Assembly (NCBI GenBank): GCA_964016985.1
Contig: OZ024821.1
Span: forward strand, 87,228,535-87,292,534
Direction: 5' to 3'
Source: Anodontia alba
Taxonomy: Eukaryota; Mollusca; Bivalvia; Lucinida; Lucinidae
Length of the DNA stretch: 64,000 nucleotides
Shown here: positions 1-10,164 of the stretch, piece by piece
How the letters are laid out: each line of letters opens with the position of its first letter
Numbering within the stretch: position 1 is the stretch's first letter
Notes under the pieces: model-generated
Told to the model about the DNA's origin: nothing
The model's database searches: none
What the model saw: only the letters and a program-made list of their open reading frames with translations
Program-made: the position numbers and the translations under genes

Positions 1-838
1 GGTCCGGCATCTCTCTTTTAATTGCTATATTATTAACTTTAAATTTCTGCTTGGAAAATTCTGGTTTACTTTTCAGTGTTTCTTTTTCAACCAATGGTGA
101 AATCTTTATGACTTCTTCTAATTTGCCTATCGTTGTATCTTTCTTAATAGTCATCTCTTCTGTAGAAAGGTTTAAAATTCGTACTGGAAATCTAGTATTA
201 TTATTTTGAAGATTCACTAATGTATTACCGATCAAAATATTTTCAGTTTCACAAGTCTCATTCTTTGAAATTATACCACAGTTAGCATCGAAAGCATGAC
301 TTTCAACTCTTCCTCTTATAACCATTTCACTATAGGCAGGTATCTTCACAGTATCTGCACATACGACTTTTGAACAATAGGGAGTTCTTTCTAAGATACA
401 AGGATACCGTTTTTTATTAAGCCGAAGGCCTGACTGAACTCCAACAGAATAATTATGATCATAAAGGAAATCTAGACCTATTAATCCATCTTCTTGAATA
501 TCCGCAATATACATATCCCAGGTGAACACTGTATTTCGGACTTTGAAGTGCACCTCTACCACCCCTTCAAGCCTAAGAGCTGCTTTATTAGCTACCTCAA
601 TTTTAAAGTTAGGGTCCGTTTGACGTGATTCAACTTTAGTAATCGATGATATTTCATTAAACACCGCTGACGATATAATTGTAACTGCACTTCCAGTGTC
701 CATAACAAACTTAAATTCGCGATTATGTATTTTTAAAGGAAGAAACATAGTGAAACCAATTCCAACATTTTCACAACAAAGTTTTGAAGAAGATTTGACC
801 GAATCTAGGCCGACAGACTCGGTCAGGTCTAGTTTCCC
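1..838 (-). CDS. Ty3/Gypsy-type retropepsin and start of pol (partial)
   Basis: Seen: the minus-strand frame is open from the slippery site at 838 to the window edge, about 279 codons with no ATG needed. It contains VMDTGSA (the D-T-G codons are 692-700) and, about 72 residues later, GLIGLDFL. Known: D-T/S-G plus a downstream hydrophobic-G-x-D motif define retroviral-type aspartic proteases, which cut Gag-Pol into mature parts. The rest of pol (RT, RNase H, integrase) would lie beyond position 1. The frame is -1 to the zinc-knuckle frame that ends at 829, so expression by frameshift is likely. No stop is seen in the frame, so this part of the copy looks intact. Confidence 0.85.
797..838 (-). 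promoter_or_regulatory. predicted -1 ribosomal frameshift signal (GGGAAAC plus stem)
   Basis: On the minus strand the zinc-knuckle frame reads ..CCG GGA AAC TAG. G GGA AAC is a canonical X-XXY-YYZ slippery heptamer (832-838) in the correct phase, and a -1 slip enters the open protease frame. Downstream, GACCGA (819-824) can pair with TCGGTC (797-802). Alternatively CCGA (819-822) can pair with TCGG (810-813) around a 5-nt loop. The spacer is about 7 nt. Known: GGGAAAC is used at retroviral gag-pro junctions. Function here is inferred. Confidence 0.6.
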
Positions 839-1032
839 GGACTCGTCCTCAATTCATTTGTTTTCTTTCGGTCTAAATTGTCACATTCATTTGCATAGTG
901 CCCGAATTTATGACATCTGAAACACTCGATATGGTTTCTGTTTATATAACCTTTGTTTTTCTTATTAATCTGTATTTTATCTCTCACTTCATTTTGTGCT
1001 TCACCATCCTTCTTGACTCTTTTCAATTTCAT
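829..1032 (-). CDS. nucleocapsid-type CCHC zinc knuckle of the Ty3-like element
   Basis: Lysine/arginine-rich 67-residue frame with one zinc knuckle, CFRCHKFGHYANEC (C-x2-C-x4-H-x4-C), the usual RNA-packaging domain at the end of Gag. It lies in the -1 frame relative to the gag ORF that stops at 1062, and this -1 frame stays open back through the gag 3' end to at least ~1115. The first Met at 1032 is therefore probably not a real start. Either a first frameshift (natural or by a one-base indel) joins capsid to nucleocapsid, or this copy is damaged. It stops with TAG at 829-831 directly after GGGAAAC. Confidence 0.75.
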   Translation of the reverse strand: MKLKRVKKDGEAQNEVRDKIQINKKNKGYINRNHIECFRCHKFGHYANECDNLDRKKTNELRTSPGN

Positions 1033-1061
1033 CTCAATTATCTTTTCAACATCCTCAGCTA

Positions 1062-2279
1062 TTATGCAACCTTGAACAACCTTCGTGGTTGTTTTTGTTG
1101 TCTCCTCTGGGATTCTCCTTCTTTCTCTTCAAACTTAACTGAGCGCACTCTCTGGCTCCTGCCGACGTCATCTCTCAGGCTATTGTACGTTTCTACCATT
1201 TCTCGAGCGTCATCGATCGTCTTGGGATCTTTCATGCCAACTGCCACAGCTAACTGCTGGTCACTCAACCCTCTCAGAAAATAACGGACACTTATAGTTT
1301 CCCTCGTCAGTTCATCTGCAGTTGGATACCCTTTGATAACTAGCCGCTTTATATCTGCCACATATTCCAATAACCTCTCTTTTCCTAAAAGCTTTCTATT
1401 TTCCAGCTCATTTAAGTAGGAGGCACTAGTTCGTCTCTCTCTAAATCTGGACTCCAAAGCTCGTATAAGACCATCAAATGATCTTGTAATTTCAGTCGAA
1501 AGTTGATTAAAAACATATTCAGCCGCTTCTCCACGTAAACTGCTAGTTAAACGAAACAGTTTTTCTTCTTCTGTCCACCTACAGACCATTGCCGTAGAAA
1601 CAAATGGTTTGATAAAACTATCCCATGACATCTTTCCATTAAAGACCAGTTGTCTTGGCAGTGGAATCTCATATTTCGGAATCGCAGCTCTTGAAATGTG
1701 ATCTTGCCAGGGATCAGGAGCAGAAAATAATGGCGTCATTGGAGGTAACTCGTTTCGACGTCTCTGATTACTTTCTATATCCCCGTAAGGCATTCTTGTA
1801 GTTTGAGAAAATGGCCTCGGGAGATTTTGAGGCGTTCGATTTCGATCTGCCACACTGTCGTTGACGTATGAATGAGAAGAAGGGCTAGTACGTGGTAAAA
1901 TCACTGTATCATCGTCCCTGAAGTGCACTCTCAACTCGCTCGGGCGCTGCGTATTATCATTTACATCCCGCAACACACTGATAGTAGCTTGCATGTCATG
2001 GATGACCTTATCTTTCTCTTGACTCATTTCTGACATCTTCTGTTGATATAAACGTACAACCTCTTCTTTATCCTGTTCATACTGTTTTAACATACCAGCT
2101 AGTTTTTTGGAGTCATTTATTGCCTGAAGTTTTGTTTCCGCAATTTCTTCATCTGCTTCCGTTAATTTCTGTCGGAGATCCCTAATTTCTTCTTCCAATA
2201 CAGCACATCGAACATCATCATTTTCTTCAATCTCAACAAATAATTCCTTTTTATCTGCCGCCGCTGTCTTTGGTCCCAT
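1062..2279 (-). CDS. gag: Gag (capsid) protein of the Ty3/Gypsy-type element
   Basis: A 405-residue ORF from ATG at 2279. Residues ~10-95 are a charged coiled coil. Residues ~105-205 are polar and Pro/Arg-rich. Residues ~210-375 look like a retrotransposon Gag capsid domain: LVFNGKMSWDSF, a W-x2-EEK helix, LRGEAAEYVF, a RRTSASYLNELEN segment and a YFLRGLSDQQLA motif. The C-terminus is basic. Gag would assemble the cytoplasmic particle that packages element RNA. The ORF stops at 1062 before the zinc knuckle, which continues in the -1 frame. The neighbours 2319-2957 encode two more short coiled-coil proteins in the same orientation. Confidence 0.8.
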   Translation of the reverse strand: MGPKTAAADKKELFVEIEENDDVRCAVLEEEIRDLRQKLTEADEEIAETKLQAINDSKKLAGMLKQYEQDKEEVVRLYQQKMSEMSQEKDKVIHDMQATISVLRDVNDNTQRPSELRVHFRDDDTVILPRTSPSSHSYVNDSVADRNRTPQNLPRPFSQTTRMPYGDIESNQRRRNELPPMTPLFSAPDPWQDHISRAAIPKYEIPLPRQLVFNGKMSWDSFIKPFVSTAMVCRWTEEEKLFRLTSSLRGEAAEYVFNQLSTEITRSFDGLIRALESRFRERRTSASYLNELENRKLLGKERLLEYVADIKRLVIKGYPTADELTRETISVRYFLRGLSDQQLAVAVGMKDPKTIDDAREMVETYNSLRDDVGRSQRVRSVKFEEKEGESQRRQQKQPRRLFKVA

Positions 2280-2318
2280 TTTATGCGCTCAAAAGAATGT
2301 CATGTAAATGTCCAAAGT

Positions 2319-2579
2319 TTATTCTAATTTATAGACTAAAGGTGGCTCTTCTCCTTCCGTTTTAGTTAAAGCAAATTTCAGTTGCTCAATTTCAAGTTGC
2401 AGTTTTTCAATTTTCGTGTTACAGACAGATTTTAAATCATTTATGACCTTAGAAAAGTTCTTATCTTGTCTTTCCAAATGTTTAATCAAGTTTGCTTTTT
2501 CTTCTTCTATCTGTCGAATAGTTACTTCCAAATCATCTATTTCCTCTTTAAATGTACTCATACTTGCGAAATGAGACAA
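2319..2579 (-). CDS. short coiled-coil ORF between LTR and gag
   Basis: 86 residues, almost entirely Glu/Lys/Leu heptads (EEIDDLEVTIRQIEEEKA..). It has its own ATG and stop and ends 39 nt before the gag ATG. No enzymatic motif is seen. Its N-terminal pattern resembles that of gag (EEIRDLRQKLTEADEEIA) and of the next ORF (DEIRSLQEKIETIESRLQ), so these may be duplicated copies of the Gag coiled-coil head. Heptad similarity by chance is the alternative. Confidence 0.5.
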   Translation of the reverse strand: MSHFASMSTFKEEIDDLEVTIRQIEEEKANLIKHLERQDKNFSKVINDLKSVCNTKIEKLQLEIEQLKFALTKTEGEEPPLVYKLE

Positions 2580-2594
2580 TCATGTATGCATACA

Positions 2595-2957
2595 TTACCA
2601 GCAGACTGATTTAGATTTTTTACTGTATTTCATCCCCTTTTCTTGCTTTAATCTTAGCACTTCACGATTTAACTCTTCAATTATGCTTTCTTTTTGCAAA
2701 GTTATGTCCACCGACAATTGCTTATAAGCAGTAATGATTTCAAAACTACGAGAGTCGTGCTCCCTGAGTTGTTCTAATGCACTTTTTGTTTCATTCTCGG
2801 CTTTTTGTAGCCTTGATTCTATCGTCTCAATTTTTTCCTGAAGTGATCGAATCTCATCACTAGCTGCTGAAGTAAGAAAAAGGTATGGAATATCCGTATT
2901 GGTAGCACAATCTTTCAACACAATAGCTGGTCTACTTCTTAAATTTCCCATAAACAA
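2595..2957 (-). CDS. coiled-coil ORF next to the LTR primer site
   Basis: 120 residues from ATG at 2957, 43 nt inside the primer binding site. Residues ~30-110 are a strong coiled coil. It ends 15 nt before the ORF at 2579. It is the first of three same-strand ORFs (120, 86 and 405 codons) in different frames. Full-length element RNA would present this AUG first, so gag would need leaky scanning, reinitiation or splicing. No homolog recognised. Confidence 0.5.
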   Translation of the reverse strand: MFMGNLRSRPAIVLKDCATNTDIPYLFLTSAASDEIRSLQEKIETIESRLQKAENETKSALEQLREHDSRSFEIITAYKQLSVDITLQKESIIEELNREVLRLKQEKGMKYSKKSKSVCW

Positions 2958-2999
2958 TCCCTATATCCTCAAAAGTTACGAAGTCGTGTTAAAGTTGGT

Positions 3000-3018
3000 A
3001 TCCCACCGCTGTTCACCA
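3000..3018 (-). other. primer binding site of the LTR element
   Basis: Minus strand reads TGGTGAACAGCGGTGGGAT, close to the complement of a tRNA 3' end of Leu type (..ATCCCACCGCTGCCACCA). It starts two nt after the CCACA that would end the 5' LTR. The TRIM at 39882 carries a near-identical site. Confidence 0.6.
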
Positions 3019-3386
3019 CTTGTGGAGGTTATCTCCGTGAAAGTGAAATGTTAAAGCTGCCACCAGACCAAAATGGTCAATCCTCTCTTGTATTATTCAA
3101 AAGCAGTTATGGAGAAAATGGAATGACAAAAATCACCAAGAGGAAAAGACGGTATAACTTGGTTTATTGAACAAGAATCACAGAATGTAGTAAGCTTTGT
3201 AACAAAAAGTTAATTCCAAACCATTTTAGGTATTCATTTGACTATAATTCCATCGTTTGAATTTTGACTAAATATTCCTAAACATAAAATGTCCCTTAAT
3301 GTCCTAAACTACTTCCCAAATGCGAACACTTTTCAGCGCCAAACAAGTTCTCCCCTTTTGACGTTTTGCTTCTCCTTTTATAGTCT

Positions 3387-3494
3387 AATGCTATACGGAA
3401 GCCCGCTATTTCCGTTTCGCGTACCCGATTACCCGAACCGAATGCTACACGGAAGCCCGCCACTTCCGGTTTGGGTACCCGATTACCCGAACTG
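3387..3494. repeat. 54-bp direct duplication (2 copies) inside the LTR
   Basis: Two adjacent 54-bp units starting aatgctayacggaagcccgc and ending gtacccgattacccgaac(c/t)g. They differ at a few positions and lie in the putative R region. Confidence 0.85.
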
Positions 3495-3850
3495 ACAGGC
3501 AGACAATGATTCACCGTATTGGAATGGAGGAGTAATGCGATTGTGCATGTTGGTGACTCAGTTGCCTGGGCACAGTATATTAAAACAATTGTCAAACAAC
3601 TCCTGTCGAAACTAGATCATGACACAAACCTAAGCCTAACACATACATACTAGAATGGAGTACGATATCCTATATATAAACACCAGGGTTTATCTTGGCG
3701 TAAGGAAAGAATGTAAACACCAGTGTTTATCTTAACGTAAAGAAAGAATGCTTGCTACCACTTTCAATACAGGAGTGCCAGAGCTGGTGGGACTAAACAG
3801 GTAAATACGGTAACACTTACGAGTATTTATTTTATTATATAAAACGCTTC

Positions 3851-4000
3851 AGCCTTCGGGTCTAGATAAGGAAAACAATAACTTTTCGGGTCTAGCTAAA
3901 GAAACCAATTACTTTTCGGGTCTAGATAAAGAAACCAATTACTTTTCGGGTCTAGATAAAGAAAACAATTACCTTTCGGGTCTAGATAACAATTACCCGC
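3851..4000. repeat. 30-bp tandem repeat, 5 units
   Basis: Unit cttttcgggtctagataaag plus aaaccaatta; the core falls exactly every 30 bp (3851, 3881, 3911, 3941, 3971). It lies upstream of the TATA box in the minus-strand LTR, a position typical of enhancer repeats. Confidence 0.9.
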
Positions 4001-4452
4001 GACCCACTGCTGATGAGAAAAAACACCCGAAAAGACCCGAAACTTGAAGATAGCGGGCAGAATGGGCAAAACACAAAAGAAATATTAAAATCTCATTACC
4101 AGTATTATTAATGGTTACTATAAATGACGAATCACCACACTATCAAAGATATTCTCAATCTTGTTCACTTTGAGATTTCAACTAGAAATTATTCTAGAGA
4201 TTATAACAGTCACTGATATTAGGCCAAATATAGGTATGATATTTGGTTTTCAAAGCTGATCACCACAAGTGAGTTTCAACAATGAAAATGCTGTACATTG
4301 CACATTGTTTACACTTATAAAAGTTATAATGTGTCTACAATATATCTTCAGTACTGTGATATATTTTCATTAAAGTGACAAACTACATAGTGCTACCTGA
4401 AGTATGTTTGCAATACACAATCTATTTTTGAAAACTAGAAATGTGTCAGTTT
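4001..4452. other. intergenic or outer LTR sequence
   Basis: AT-rich. No ORF, repeat or splice-flanked exon recognised, other than the possible LTR end near 4269. Confidence 0.4.
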
Positions 4453-5535
4453 GACACAGATGCCCCCGCCCAGGGCCATCCTCATCCCCGCGCAGGTATT
4501 TTGCAAAAAATGAAGTTGAAAAAAGGGCCATAACTCTCATAATAATTGGCAGATTTTACAATAAATCGAACTTGACCATATTTTATGATTATATTACCTG
4601 GGTATAAAATATGAATCCAATACACATATCAATCTTTTTTTAAAAAAAATATCAGAAGGAAAACATCTTTTGAAGGTGAAAAAGGGCCATAACTCCCATA
4701 ATAATGGGTTGATTTTACCAGTATTGGAACTTGACCTCTATTTTATGATTATATACCTGTGTGTTAAATATGAATTCAATACACTAATGTTTTCAAAAGA
4801 TATCAAACTGAAACTATTTTTCAAAGTTGAAAAAGGGCTGTAACTCCAAATATAATTGGTGGATTTTACTCTAAATGAAACTTGACCTATATTTTATAAT
4901 TATATGCTTGTGTATAAAATATAAATCCAATTCACTAATCTTTTCAAAAGTTATGGAACGGAAACCATTTTTCAAAGTTGAAAAAATGCCATAACTCCAA
5001 AAATAATTGGTGGCTTTTACCCTAAATCCAACTTGACATACATTTTATGATTATATACCTGTGTATAAAATTTGAATCCAATACACTAACCTTTTCAAAA
5101 GTTATCGAACGGAAACCATTTTTTCAACTATTTTTCAACATTGATAAAGGGCCATAACTCCAAAAATAATTGGTGGATTTTACCCTAAATCAAACTTGAC
5201 CTATATTTTATAATTATATGCTTGTTTATAAAATATGAATCCAATTCACTAATCTTTTAAAATGTTATGGGACGGAAACCATTTTTCTAAGTTGAAAAGG
5301 GGCCATAACTCCAAAAATAATTGGTGGATTTTACCCTAAATCATACTTGACCTATATTTTATGATTTTATACCTGTGTATAAAATTTGAATCCAATACAC
5401 TAATCTTTCAAAAGATATCGCACGGAAACCAAAAGTGTTACGTACGGGACGGACGGGACGGACGGACGTGCGTACGGACAGCGGTGATACTATATGCCCC
5501 CCGATTGAAAATGGCGGGGTCATAAAAACAAAAAA
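4453..5535 (+). mobile_element. tandem-array element, family A (~150 bp x6)
   Basis: Six diverged ~150-160 bp units with the shared core agggccataactcc (near 4525, 4682, 4833, 4984, 5147, 5299). The array ends in acgggacggacggacg and a GC hairpin, gccccccga..tggcggggt (5494-5531). The left end (atgcccccgccc, ~4460) is roughly the inverse of the right hairpin. This plan (array, acgg run, end hairpin) recurs in families B-J and resembles bivalve pearl/Helitron-like non-autonomous elements. That assignment is inference. Confidence 0.7.
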
Positions 5536-5874
5536 AAAACACAGGATATTTTGTCTTGTAACTGCTGGTATAAAACTCGATTTTATTTCATTTGAGCAAG
5601 ACACAAGCAAGTCTTTTGCAGTATACAAATCCTGTCCAGCCAATCTGGACGCCCTTGACAGATGGAACACTGGAAAAGCTATATCACAGGGCAACATTTT
5701 TGTATTAGCTACTTCTGTTTTGGTAAATCCATTCATATCTCCATCATTTTGTGTTTAATACATTTGAAATGTATTACCTAACACATATTAGTATCATACT
5801 GGTAACTGACAATGAAAACAGCAATGATCCGGCAATCCTGTGCAAATGTGTAGGTTGGAATGTCTTCTTATGCA
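5536..5874. other. no confident feature
   Basis: Contains an open minus-strand stretch (~5736-5545) without supporting splice sites. Nothing recognised. Confidence 0.3.
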
Positions 5875-6145
5875 TTACGAAAACACGCCTATTCAAATAT
5901 ATTGAAAATTTCACCACAAAAAATGATGTTTTAGATAAAAAAATTCTGATATTTTTCATATTTCTGCTCAAAATATAGACTGTGGGTACTAATTAGAACT
6001 GCCTCAGCGAGGCGGTTCTAACGAGTACCCACAATCTATGGTTTTGAGCAGAAATAAGAAAACAAATGTATACCCCTGTAAACCCCTGTTTTACTATATA
6101 AAAGTGGGGCTTAAGGGGGTCAAATTTATATATATATATATAGTT
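5875..6145 (+). mobile_element. hairpin-core MITE, copy 1
   Basis: About 270 bp. A 5' arm with cacgcctattcaaatatatt is followed by a ~100-bp palindrome, tttctgctcaaaatatag..ctat.gttttgagcagaaa, with the loop gaactgcctcagcgaggcggttc. The 3' arm is tgtatacccctgtaaacccc..gggggtcaaattta. Other copies: 11535-11790 (-), 13490-13760 (+), 31340-31615 (-). Confidence 0.8.
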
Positions 6146-6308
6146 TTGTAATGGTGAAGCCAATGAACCTTAATATTGGATACAGATAATCGTGGGCTGG
6201 TTTATGCATTCACTGTCTGCATTCAGCACAAGTCATGCTGCTTTGACGTGATGCTACACAACTAAAGTGTTGAATTAATCCTGTGAATTAATCCTTAAGC
6301 AAGCTCAC

Positions 6309-6533
6309 CTGCTTATGACTCTTCATCTGTTTTACTAATGATGGGGCTACTTTTGGACTAGGAGGATATCCACCTGCAATATGCTCCAAACTAGTGTGTA
6401 TCTGGCCACTGTCACCATGCGGTGGTGTCATTCTGTATTCCTGGTTTGAAGCTGATCTCTCTTTAGGGGTCGATGGTAGTTTCCTTTTAATTTTATCAGC
6501 TGATGTTTCATCTTCAGTTGTGAAAGACACAGT
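6309..6533 (-). CDS. candidate internal exon, minus-strand host gene
   Basis: 225 bp (75 codons), phase 0 at both ends, no stop. Acceptor on the minus strand is tttgtctgttgtttag|ACTGTG and donor is AAGCAG|GTGAGC. The peptide is polar and Ser/Pro/Lys-rich (KIKRKLPSTPKERSASNQ..GGYPPSPKVAP), typical of a disordered region with proline-directed phosphosites. Together with 9578-9712 and 13051-13188 it makes a run of minus-strand exons whose lengths are all multiples of three. The protein is not recognised. Confidence 0.55.
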
Positions 6534-8835
6534 CTAAACAACAGACAAAAGCTTTCATTGAATATGTTCATCAGGACAGAATATCATATTTATTCAAAGA
6601 ATTCTTTTATCATATCCCAAGATTTTTTTTCACTTACTGTGACAGTTTCAGTTCTCATCGAGATCCATCATCTGTGATCTTGATCTCGTCATGCTACGGG
6701 ACTTGGACTGCTTACCACTACAGTCATTCCTAGTGGTAAACAAAGTTCTTTACATGTTGCTTACATTGTATGCTCTCTGGTCCTGGTTCATCTAATTTAC
6801 TGCTCATATATATAACTGCTGTAAATGTTATGTAGACCTTTAAATTATTGATTGGGTAAAATATGGAAGCAACACAAAAGACTACATGCTAAATTGTTAA
6901 ACCAATCAAGATTAACAACTTTTTAACCCTTTTTAAATTGCACGATGGTTCGTCAGGCTGCAGGTTCAATGACTGCCTAATCCTGAACGTTTTACAGATA
7001 GCGTTTGTCTGATCTTTTTCGTCTGCAGTTGGATTCACTGTCGTTCTACTGGTGGTTTTCTTTTGCACCGACTTTCATTTTTTGTAATCAAACCCCCCTC
7101 ATCCTAGTGTTGAGAGGTTAAATTATATGTTTTTGTGTTAATGCACTAATGTGTTAATAAACCTCTATGCGGATCGAACAATTCTGTGTTATATTTTAAT
7201 TAATTTCTAAGTCCAGGACCTTGATCTCAGTTAGTGATGGATCCCTTTTATAATGAACAAACTGTTGGACAACTAGTATTCAATATCACTATTACCGGTA
7301 AATCTATTCAGGCATTCAGGAGATATAATACAGAAACACTTTAGTGTAAAATGTTAAATGAAAATTTTAGATTAGTGACCTTGAACTTAAGGTCCTGTGA
7401 GATTGCAGGGCTCACACTGCACTGTTTGACTGGTATCTTACATCAATCAAAATATGAACTTAATTCTGGGAACTATAATGCAAAGACCAAATGCTGTGCT
7501 GTGGCTGATACTGATGCCAAAGGTCTTGCTGTACTCTCATATAGTCAAGCTGAAACAAGAAATGAGGAAATCAGGAATCTGACTTTCTATAGCACAACTC
7601 AACTTAGAGCTGCTCAGTGTAGCAAGTAATTGAAAGACTGTAGCTTGAGTAGTTATGCAGACAACATAATACAAAAGTTCAATATTTAAAATATACACAG
7701 AAAGAAACAATGAATAAAGACGGGGACAATGTACTCACCAAGAATGAGATTTATCTGCAGAGACTACTTAAAAAGCTGAATCTGCTGTGTATCAGTATCG
7801 AAACAGTATTAACTAGAAGGACACAAAAAAAGTATCTGATTCATTGATTGTCATATATTATGGACAATGAATAATTTAAAGAAATGGATCAAATATTTCA
7901 ATACAAGCCACCGCTAGTTTCAGACACACCTATCACAACCCTATTTGAACGTCTGTCATATGGCATAACTGGGCAACGTTGACTTAGTACTACCCAACTC
8001 AGCATCAGAATTAAGGGGGAGGTTTCGCATGAGTTAAAATTGTTTAAGCCCCCTCAGCAGTTTTCCTACTGACCCATCCAAGGCTTTCTCTGTTGCGGTT
8101 CTTCTTTATTTGTGTGTCTGTGATTTCAAATGTAGCTTTTGTGGTGTCCTTATTTGTTCCTCATCTCTCCTTCCTTTGGTGCCCCGGGAGGTTGTATTTC
8201 ATGATTTTGTTTGATGCATTAAAGACACAGATACGCTACAAGGGGTAGCTAAGAATCATTTTACCGCTAACCACACTCCATAAACCAATCATTCTGAAGA
8301 AAGAAAGAACATATTTACAAGAATTACACTTTCAAAAGAAATAGGAGCCACGTAATAAGAAAATCTGCTTTCAGTTCATATGCATATAACAAAAGCGCAG
8401 ATCAGCCTGTGCATCTGTACAGTCTGATCAATACCTTTGTTGTTCACTGCTAGGATAGTATAATTACTGAAGCTTCATATTTGGTTGGACTTAAACTTTT
8501 ACCTTTCATGCAGAACATTTCCCCTTCTTGAGCCTAACCTGATATCTTAGCTACTTTCCAAAGTTTTGTTTTACGCCCCTTATCAGCAATATCCTTTATC
8601 AGGTCTAATAGATGTATTTGTGTCATTAAATATAGATAAACTAAAATTTCTATCATTTAAAAAAGCTATGTTCTAATGTTATTTGTTTCCAAAGGAAACA
8701 TTTCTGATTTTTTATTGTACTTGTTGTCATCAACAAGTTGCAGTGACAAACGAGTTACATGCCAACATCTTGAACAGCATCAGTAACGATAAAAATGTAA
8801 TCAGATCAAGTTTGATGAATTAAACTTGACATATG
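6534..8835. other. intron-like AT-rich stretch
   Basis: Lies between two candidate exons of the minus-strand gene. A 92-bp segment at 6638-6729 has a good donor (ACA|GTAAGTG) and an acceptor (taccactag) but carries an in-frame stop in its best frame, so it is not called. No repeat family recognised in 6740-8830. Confidence 0.35.
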
Positions 8836-8985
8836 ATTTTGTTTGTGTTGAGGTTTTACGGCCCAGTCAACCCAATGGGGTCATGTAGAGCGCGGTCAGT
8901 TTACCTAAGCACACGTTTACTGGGCAGGGTTAGTCCTCTAAGCGGTTAACCAGCATTGTGCACATTCTTCCGCCAGAAAACTTGA
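8836..8985 (-). mobile_element. SINE tail fragment
   Basis: Matches the tail half of the SINE at 62818-63118 (tgaggttttacggcccagtc..agcgcggtcagtttacctaa). The tRNA head is missing. Confidence 0.8.
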
Positions 8986-9577
8986 TATATGATGAATACA
9001 CCATTACTACAGTAATGTTTCAGCTTTGTCTCCAGTTTTATGGCTGTTCATAGATCTCGTTTGATCCTGTTAATCTTGGAACGTCCACTAAACATGTCAG
9101 GGAGTGCCTAGTAAAGGTGTGTATTCATTTTTCACTTTTAATAGAACTTCAACGAGTCCCCAGGATATTCTTCTGATAGCTCAAGAAAACAAATGTATAG
9201 GGATATTTTAGAGAAAATTTCTTATGTTGAAAATGTATATGTACTCATTTGAATCGCCTTGTTGAGGTGATTCCAATGAGTACATTCAACATACCAATTA
9301 TTTTATAGAAGATCAAAAAGACATCCCTAAATTGTCGCCATTTGCCTTCTGACCTGGCGCTATGATTAACCCTCAGTGACTAGAACTACCCTTGTCTAGA
9401 ACAAATTTTCATGGCCCCAAAAAGATGTTGGAGCCTTTGAAGTTCGACTGTAGTGTGAATTTATTTTGCATGTATGTATAAAGGTTCTTTTGGGCAAAAA
9501 GTCAGTTCAGTGACTGAAGCATCGTACAAAAGAAAACAATGAATATGAAGATATCCTGGTAAGGTAACAAAACTTAC
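8986..9577. other. intronic stretch with a hairpin relic
   Basis: A palindrome at ~9225-9292 (aatgtatatgtactca..tgagtacattcaacat, loop gccttgttgaggtg) resembles the MITE core. Nothing else seen. Confidence 0.4.
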
Positions 9578-9712
9578 ATGTTCTGCTAAAGGTGCCTTCA
9601 CTGGTAACGTGTTCTTGTTCTTTCTGCTTGGGGACTGTAACTGTTCACCTGAAGGGGGTGGGAAAGGGGGTGGACTTTGTAGCTGCTGCAGATTGACTGT
9701 AGATTGTGTGTC
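9578..9712 (-). CDS. candidate internal exon, minus-strand host gene
   Basis: 135 bp (45 codons), phase 0 at both ends. Acceptor is ctgtacaatgcag|GAC; donor is GAACAT|GTAAGTTTT, a near-consensus site. The peptide is Gln/Pro/Ser-rich (LQQLQSPPPFPPPSGEQLQS) then basic (RKNKNTLPVK). It is low-complexity but splice-flanked and in phase with the exons at 13051 and 6309. Function unknown. Confidence 0.55.
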
Positions 9713-10164
9713 CTGCATTGTACAGTTTAAAGCAGAAATGAGGGCAGAATATTAACAACTGAAGTAATATGCAAGACTTATTGTAAGAAGACTCTTTTGG
9801 ACAACAAAATGGACCGTATTAAACCAATAAAGGTTAAGTATAATTTGCAGACTAAATAATGCAGACCACTGGTCTATGGATCGGTCTGCAGTGAACCAAA
9901 AGGGGACATTTTGCAGACCAAGTACCTTGCAGACCAGTCTTTGTTCAGATCATATAGTGAATAATTTTGTGTCATTTTCCCATGCTCTGTACAGTGACCA
10001 TTTTAACAATTTTTGTTCCCCTGGTCCAAATGACTCCACATGAAATTTTAATTCTTAAAAAATGGCCCAGTGGCATCAGAGGAAATGTTGTTTGAAAATG
10101 TGGACTGGAGGATTGGTGGACAAGGAATGGGAAAGACGTCACTACTATAACTTATCAAAATAAA
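9713..10164. other. intronic stretch
   Basis: Contains several copies of tgcagacca (9850-9940) in both orientations. At ~10000-10120 there is a fragment like family G/J units (actccacatgaaattt). No gene seen. Confidence 0.35.

Larger units (their letters stand above)
3021..4269 (-). repeat. 5' LTR of the Ty3-like element (outer end tentative)
   Basis: The inner end is set by the primer site: LTR ..CCTCCACA at 3021. Read on the minus strand there is a TATATA box near 3671-3678 and, downstream, AATAAA at 3164-3169, the order expected of U3-R-U5. The U3 part holds five 30-bp repeats (3851-4000), as LTR enhancers often do. The outer end is a guess: CCACA at 4265-4269 would pair with the TGTGG at 3021. 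The second LTR is outside the window, so this cannot be checked here. Confidence 0.45.

Noticed and set aside
4265..4269. Firm outer end of the Ty3-like LTR
   Set aside because: Only a 5-bp inverse match; the other LTR is outside the window, so it is kept as tentative.
5359..5736. 125-codon minus-strand ORF
   Set aside because: Its 3' half is the family A hairpin end and acgg run; no splice support.
6638..6729. Extra exon of the minus-strand gene
   Set aside because: Strong donor, but the best frame (..SKSRSMTRSRSQMMDLDEN) stops before the donor and the phase disagrees with its neighbours.
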